Of a stretch of DNA of 33,382 nt, positions 32,072-33,382 are shown piece after piece. The stretch is from Chloroflexota bacterium (GTDB lineage: Bacteria; Chloroflexota; Anaerolineae; CG2-30-64-16). Made by a program: the position numbers and the translations under genes. Under the pieces are notes generated by a model. The model was not told where the DNA came from. It saw nothing but the letters and a program-made list of their open reading frames with translations, and searched no databases. The stretch spans positions 1-33,382 of the forward strand of contig VGOD01000038.1 of assembly GCA_016876015.1 (NCBI GenBank). The letters run 5' to 3'. How positions within the stretch are numbered: position 1 is the first letter of the stretch; every line of letters begins with the position of its first letter.

Positions 32072-32355
32072 CACAGCCCCAATCCGCGCGCGACATCCTG
32101 CGTCAGGGCTTGTTTGGCGTATTCGATCTCGGCCACGCGTTGGGTGCCGAGGGCCGCGATGGCTTCGGACCGTGTCAAAACTTCGTCAATGAAAGCCTGC
32201 TCCGCAGACTGGCGGTAGAGCATGCCCAGGCCCAGGCGCATGGCCTGGCTCAAGAGCGTCAATTCGTCCTGGCCTGTTCGCTGCATCAGGAAATCCAGTT
32301 CCCGCGCAATGGGACGCGGCGAGTCCAGTACGAGTTGATCGGTCATGGTCTGCAT
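32071..32355 (-). CDS. Antitoxin of a PIN-type toxin-antitoxin pair
   Basis: This 94-residue protein is rich in charged and hydrophobic residues with a helical pattern: QLVLDSPRPIARELDFLMQRTGQDELTLLSQAMRLGLGM, then a C-terminal region (FIDEVLTRSEAIAALG ... VAEIEYAKQAL). The small size and one-base coupling to the PIN-like toxin make it the cognate antitoxin; the first half resembles a UPF0175-like or ribbon-helix-helix antitoxin, without a firm match. ATG 32355 has gaggtg about 8 nt upstream; upstream in-frame extension has low-complexity Arg/Pro content. Confidence 0.65.
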   Translation of the reverse strand: MQTMTDQLVLDSPRPIARELDFLMQRTGQDELTLLSQAMRLGLGMLYRQSAEQAFIDEVLTRSEAIAALGTQRVAEIEYAKQALTQDVARGLGL

Positions 32356-32467
32356 AGCATCACCTCGATCATCCGAAACGTTCTGGCCCGCAGGCAAACC
32401 AGGAGTTGCCCGCAGACCCATCATTGCCATGAGTGTAGCACATTTGCGCTTTGGAGACAAGCAACAG

Positions 32468-32917
32468 ATGCCAGACGAACTCGCTCGCTGCCGCGCCCGC
32501 GACCTGGGCCGCGCGCCTGGCGTCCTGCCGGCCGGCCCGCTCAACGCCATCACCGACGTGGCGGGCGTGCGCGTGGGTCACGTCACCCTCATCGAGGGGG
32601 ATGCCATCCGCACCGGCGTCACCGCGATTCTGCCCCATGGCGGCAACCTCTACCAGGACAGGGTTCCGGCCGGCCAGGCGGTCGGGAACGGCTTCGGCAA
32701 GCTCATGGGCAGCACCCAGGTGATCGAGCTGGGCGAGATCGAGACCCCGATCGTGCTCACCAACACGCTGGCCGTGCCCCAGGCGGCTGAGGCGGTCATC
32801 GCCTGGACGCTGACTCAGCCATGCAACGAGGCGGTCGTCTCGGTCAATCGGCTCTCGCGGGTGACGATCGAGGCGCTGCCGCCGGCGCAAGTGACCGAGT
32901 TGATCCCCCACGCGTGA
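32468..32917 (+). pseudogene. Truncated P1-family (DmpA-type) peptidase
   Basis: The first about 127 residues match the N-terminal half of P1-family aminopeptidases: ARDLGRAPGVLPAGPLNAITDVAGVRVGHVT, GNGFGKLMGSTQV and ETPIVLTNTLAVPQAAEAV. After NEAVVSVN the family sequence (normally NPVVGETNDG) is replaced by LSRVTIEALPPAQV and a stop. Family members are about 350 residues with an autocatalytic cleavage before a nucleophilic Ser in the missing C-terminal half, so this 149-residue product cannot be active. The junction is near 32845. ATG 32468 has ggag 11 nt upstream. Confidence 0.75.
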
Positions 32918-32924
32918 CACCAGG

Positions 32925-32961
32925 GCCTGCCCGCGACGCATCCGCTGTGCCACGGGCAGGC
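32925..32961. repeat. Hairpin after the truncated peptidase
   Basis: Exact 9-bp arms gcctgcccg (32925-32933) and cgggcaggc (32953-32961) with a 19-nt loop. A second overlapping pair, cacggg (32951-32956) and cccgtg (32964-32969), is present. No T-tract follows, so a palindromic repeat is likelier than a terminator. The stretch 32918-33223 otherwise has only gene remnants. Confidence 0.55.
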
Positions 32962-33081
32962 ATCCCGTGCCATGTCAACGCGATTTGACGATAGCTGCGC
33001 CTTGGGTGTATGATTGTGTATGTCGGCGCCAGCAGTGCCACAGGTCCAGGTGCCAGGCGGTATTCGGGGTCGGACAAGCCG

Positions 33082-33153
33082 TCAGTTCTCGCTCATCGCA
33101 GGCGGAACCACAATGCCTTCGCCACGGATGTCGAGTCCAACCACAACAGGGGT
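33082..33153 (-). pseudogene. Possible remnant of a Prim-Pol (bifunctional primase/polymerase) domain
   Basis: On the minus strand the last 23 codons of an open frame read TPVVVGLDIRGEGIVVPPAM, ending in TGA. The GLDIRGEG-x-VV-x-PP pattern resembles the 'GvDIRgdGGyvvaPPS' strand of Prim-Pol domains. Only this short segment is recognisable, and upstream sequence in the same frame is not coding-like. Low confidence. Confidence 0.25.
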
Positions 33154-33166
33154 AGCTGCGTCACAG

Positions 33167-33194
33167 CGCTGCCGGCGCATACGCGCCGGCAGCG
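33167..33194 (+). terminator. Strong 12-bp GC stem followed by T-rich sequence
   Basis: Exact arms cgctgccggcgc (33167-33178) and gcgccggcagcg (33183-33194) with loop atac. The plus strand continues gctgtttgattct, moderately T-rich. It could be an intrinsic terminator in plus orientation, or a palindromic repeat separating gene fragments. Confidence 0.5.
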
Positions 33195-33223
33195 GCTGTT
33201 TGATTCTAGCAGGTGGGCGCAGA

Positions 33224-33382
33224 GGCAACGCCCTGCGCGCCTTCGCCGACGGCCTCGTCCCCGCGGAAGTCGCCGACCGGCTGGCGATCACGCCGAAGAC
33301 GGTGGACACCCACAAGACCGCCATCCTGGCCGAATGCCGCATCGCCTGGAACCTGCCCGAGGATGAGCGGCTGGGGTACCAT
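33224..33382 (+). pseudogene. Partial ORF with LuxR-like helix-turn-helix, cut by the window edge
   Basis: From about 33224 an open frame reads NALRAFADGLVPAEVADRL, then AITPKTVDTHKTAILAECR and WNLPEDERLGYH, and runs off the window. The PAEVADRLAITPKTVDTHK segment is a classic LuxR/GerE-type helix-turn-helix. No start codon with a ribosome site precedes it, and the upstream hairpin sits where the N-terminal domain should be, so it appears to be a 3' gene fragment. The parent family is not identified. Confidence 0.5.

Overview
The window looks like a chromosomal piece of a high-GC, aerobic, chemoheterotrophic Chloroflexota bacterium, probably Anaerolineae-like. The reasons are an Alternative Complex III (ACIII) gene set beside a caa3-type cytochrome oxidase, Pro/Thr-rich spacers on Ig-like surface proteins, cohesin/dockerin-type surface proteins without enzymes, and many short dispersed palindromic repeats. 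This placement is inferred from gene content; there is no rRNA or tRNA in the window.

Layout. 1-382: nested dispersed repeats, no gene. 383-6749 (+ strand): housekeeping and hypothetical genes (small membrane protein, O6-alkylguanine-DNA alkyltransferase, Xer recombinase, purine nucleoside phosphorylase, Ig-like membrane protein, HEAT-repeat protein, metallo-beta-lactamase-fold hydrolase, polyprenyl-phosphate-type GT2). 6923-8005 (- strand): WecA/TagO-type sugar-phosphate transferase. 8126-13589 (- strand): a compact three-gene RAMP operon made of a 1073-aa protein with three RAMP (Cas7-like) segments and a long helical segment between the first and second, an unrecognised zinc-ribbon protein, and a Cas6-family protein. 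No Cas10, Cas1, Cas2 or CRISPR array is visible. This is the most unusual part of the window.

13945-27444 (- strand): one respiratory block. In transcription order it encodes CoxB (CuA plus fused cytochrome c), CoxA (A2-type, YSHPxV motif), CoxC, CoxD, a FixH/YtkA-like lipoprotein, a membrane polyferredoxin, a second YtkA-like membrane protein, then ActA, ActB1, ActB2, ActC, ActD, ActE and a diheme cytochrome c lipoprotein. ACIII would oxidise quinol and pass electrons through ActA, ActE and the diheme cytochrome to the caa3 oxidase. ActB is split into two genes and no second NrfD-like subunit (ActF) is seen.

27711-33382: an Amt-family transporter followed by a zone of gene decay or rearrangement. 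It holds a chimeric HTH/TIG/cohesin/dockerin ORF, a cohesin gene with two compensating frameshifts, a toxin-antitoxin pair whose PIN-like toxin is frameshifted, a P1-family peptidase lacking its catalytic half, a possible Prim-Pol remnant, and an HTH fragment running off the end. Several repeats in the window supply the stop codons of neighbouring genes (ogt, wecA-like, coxA).
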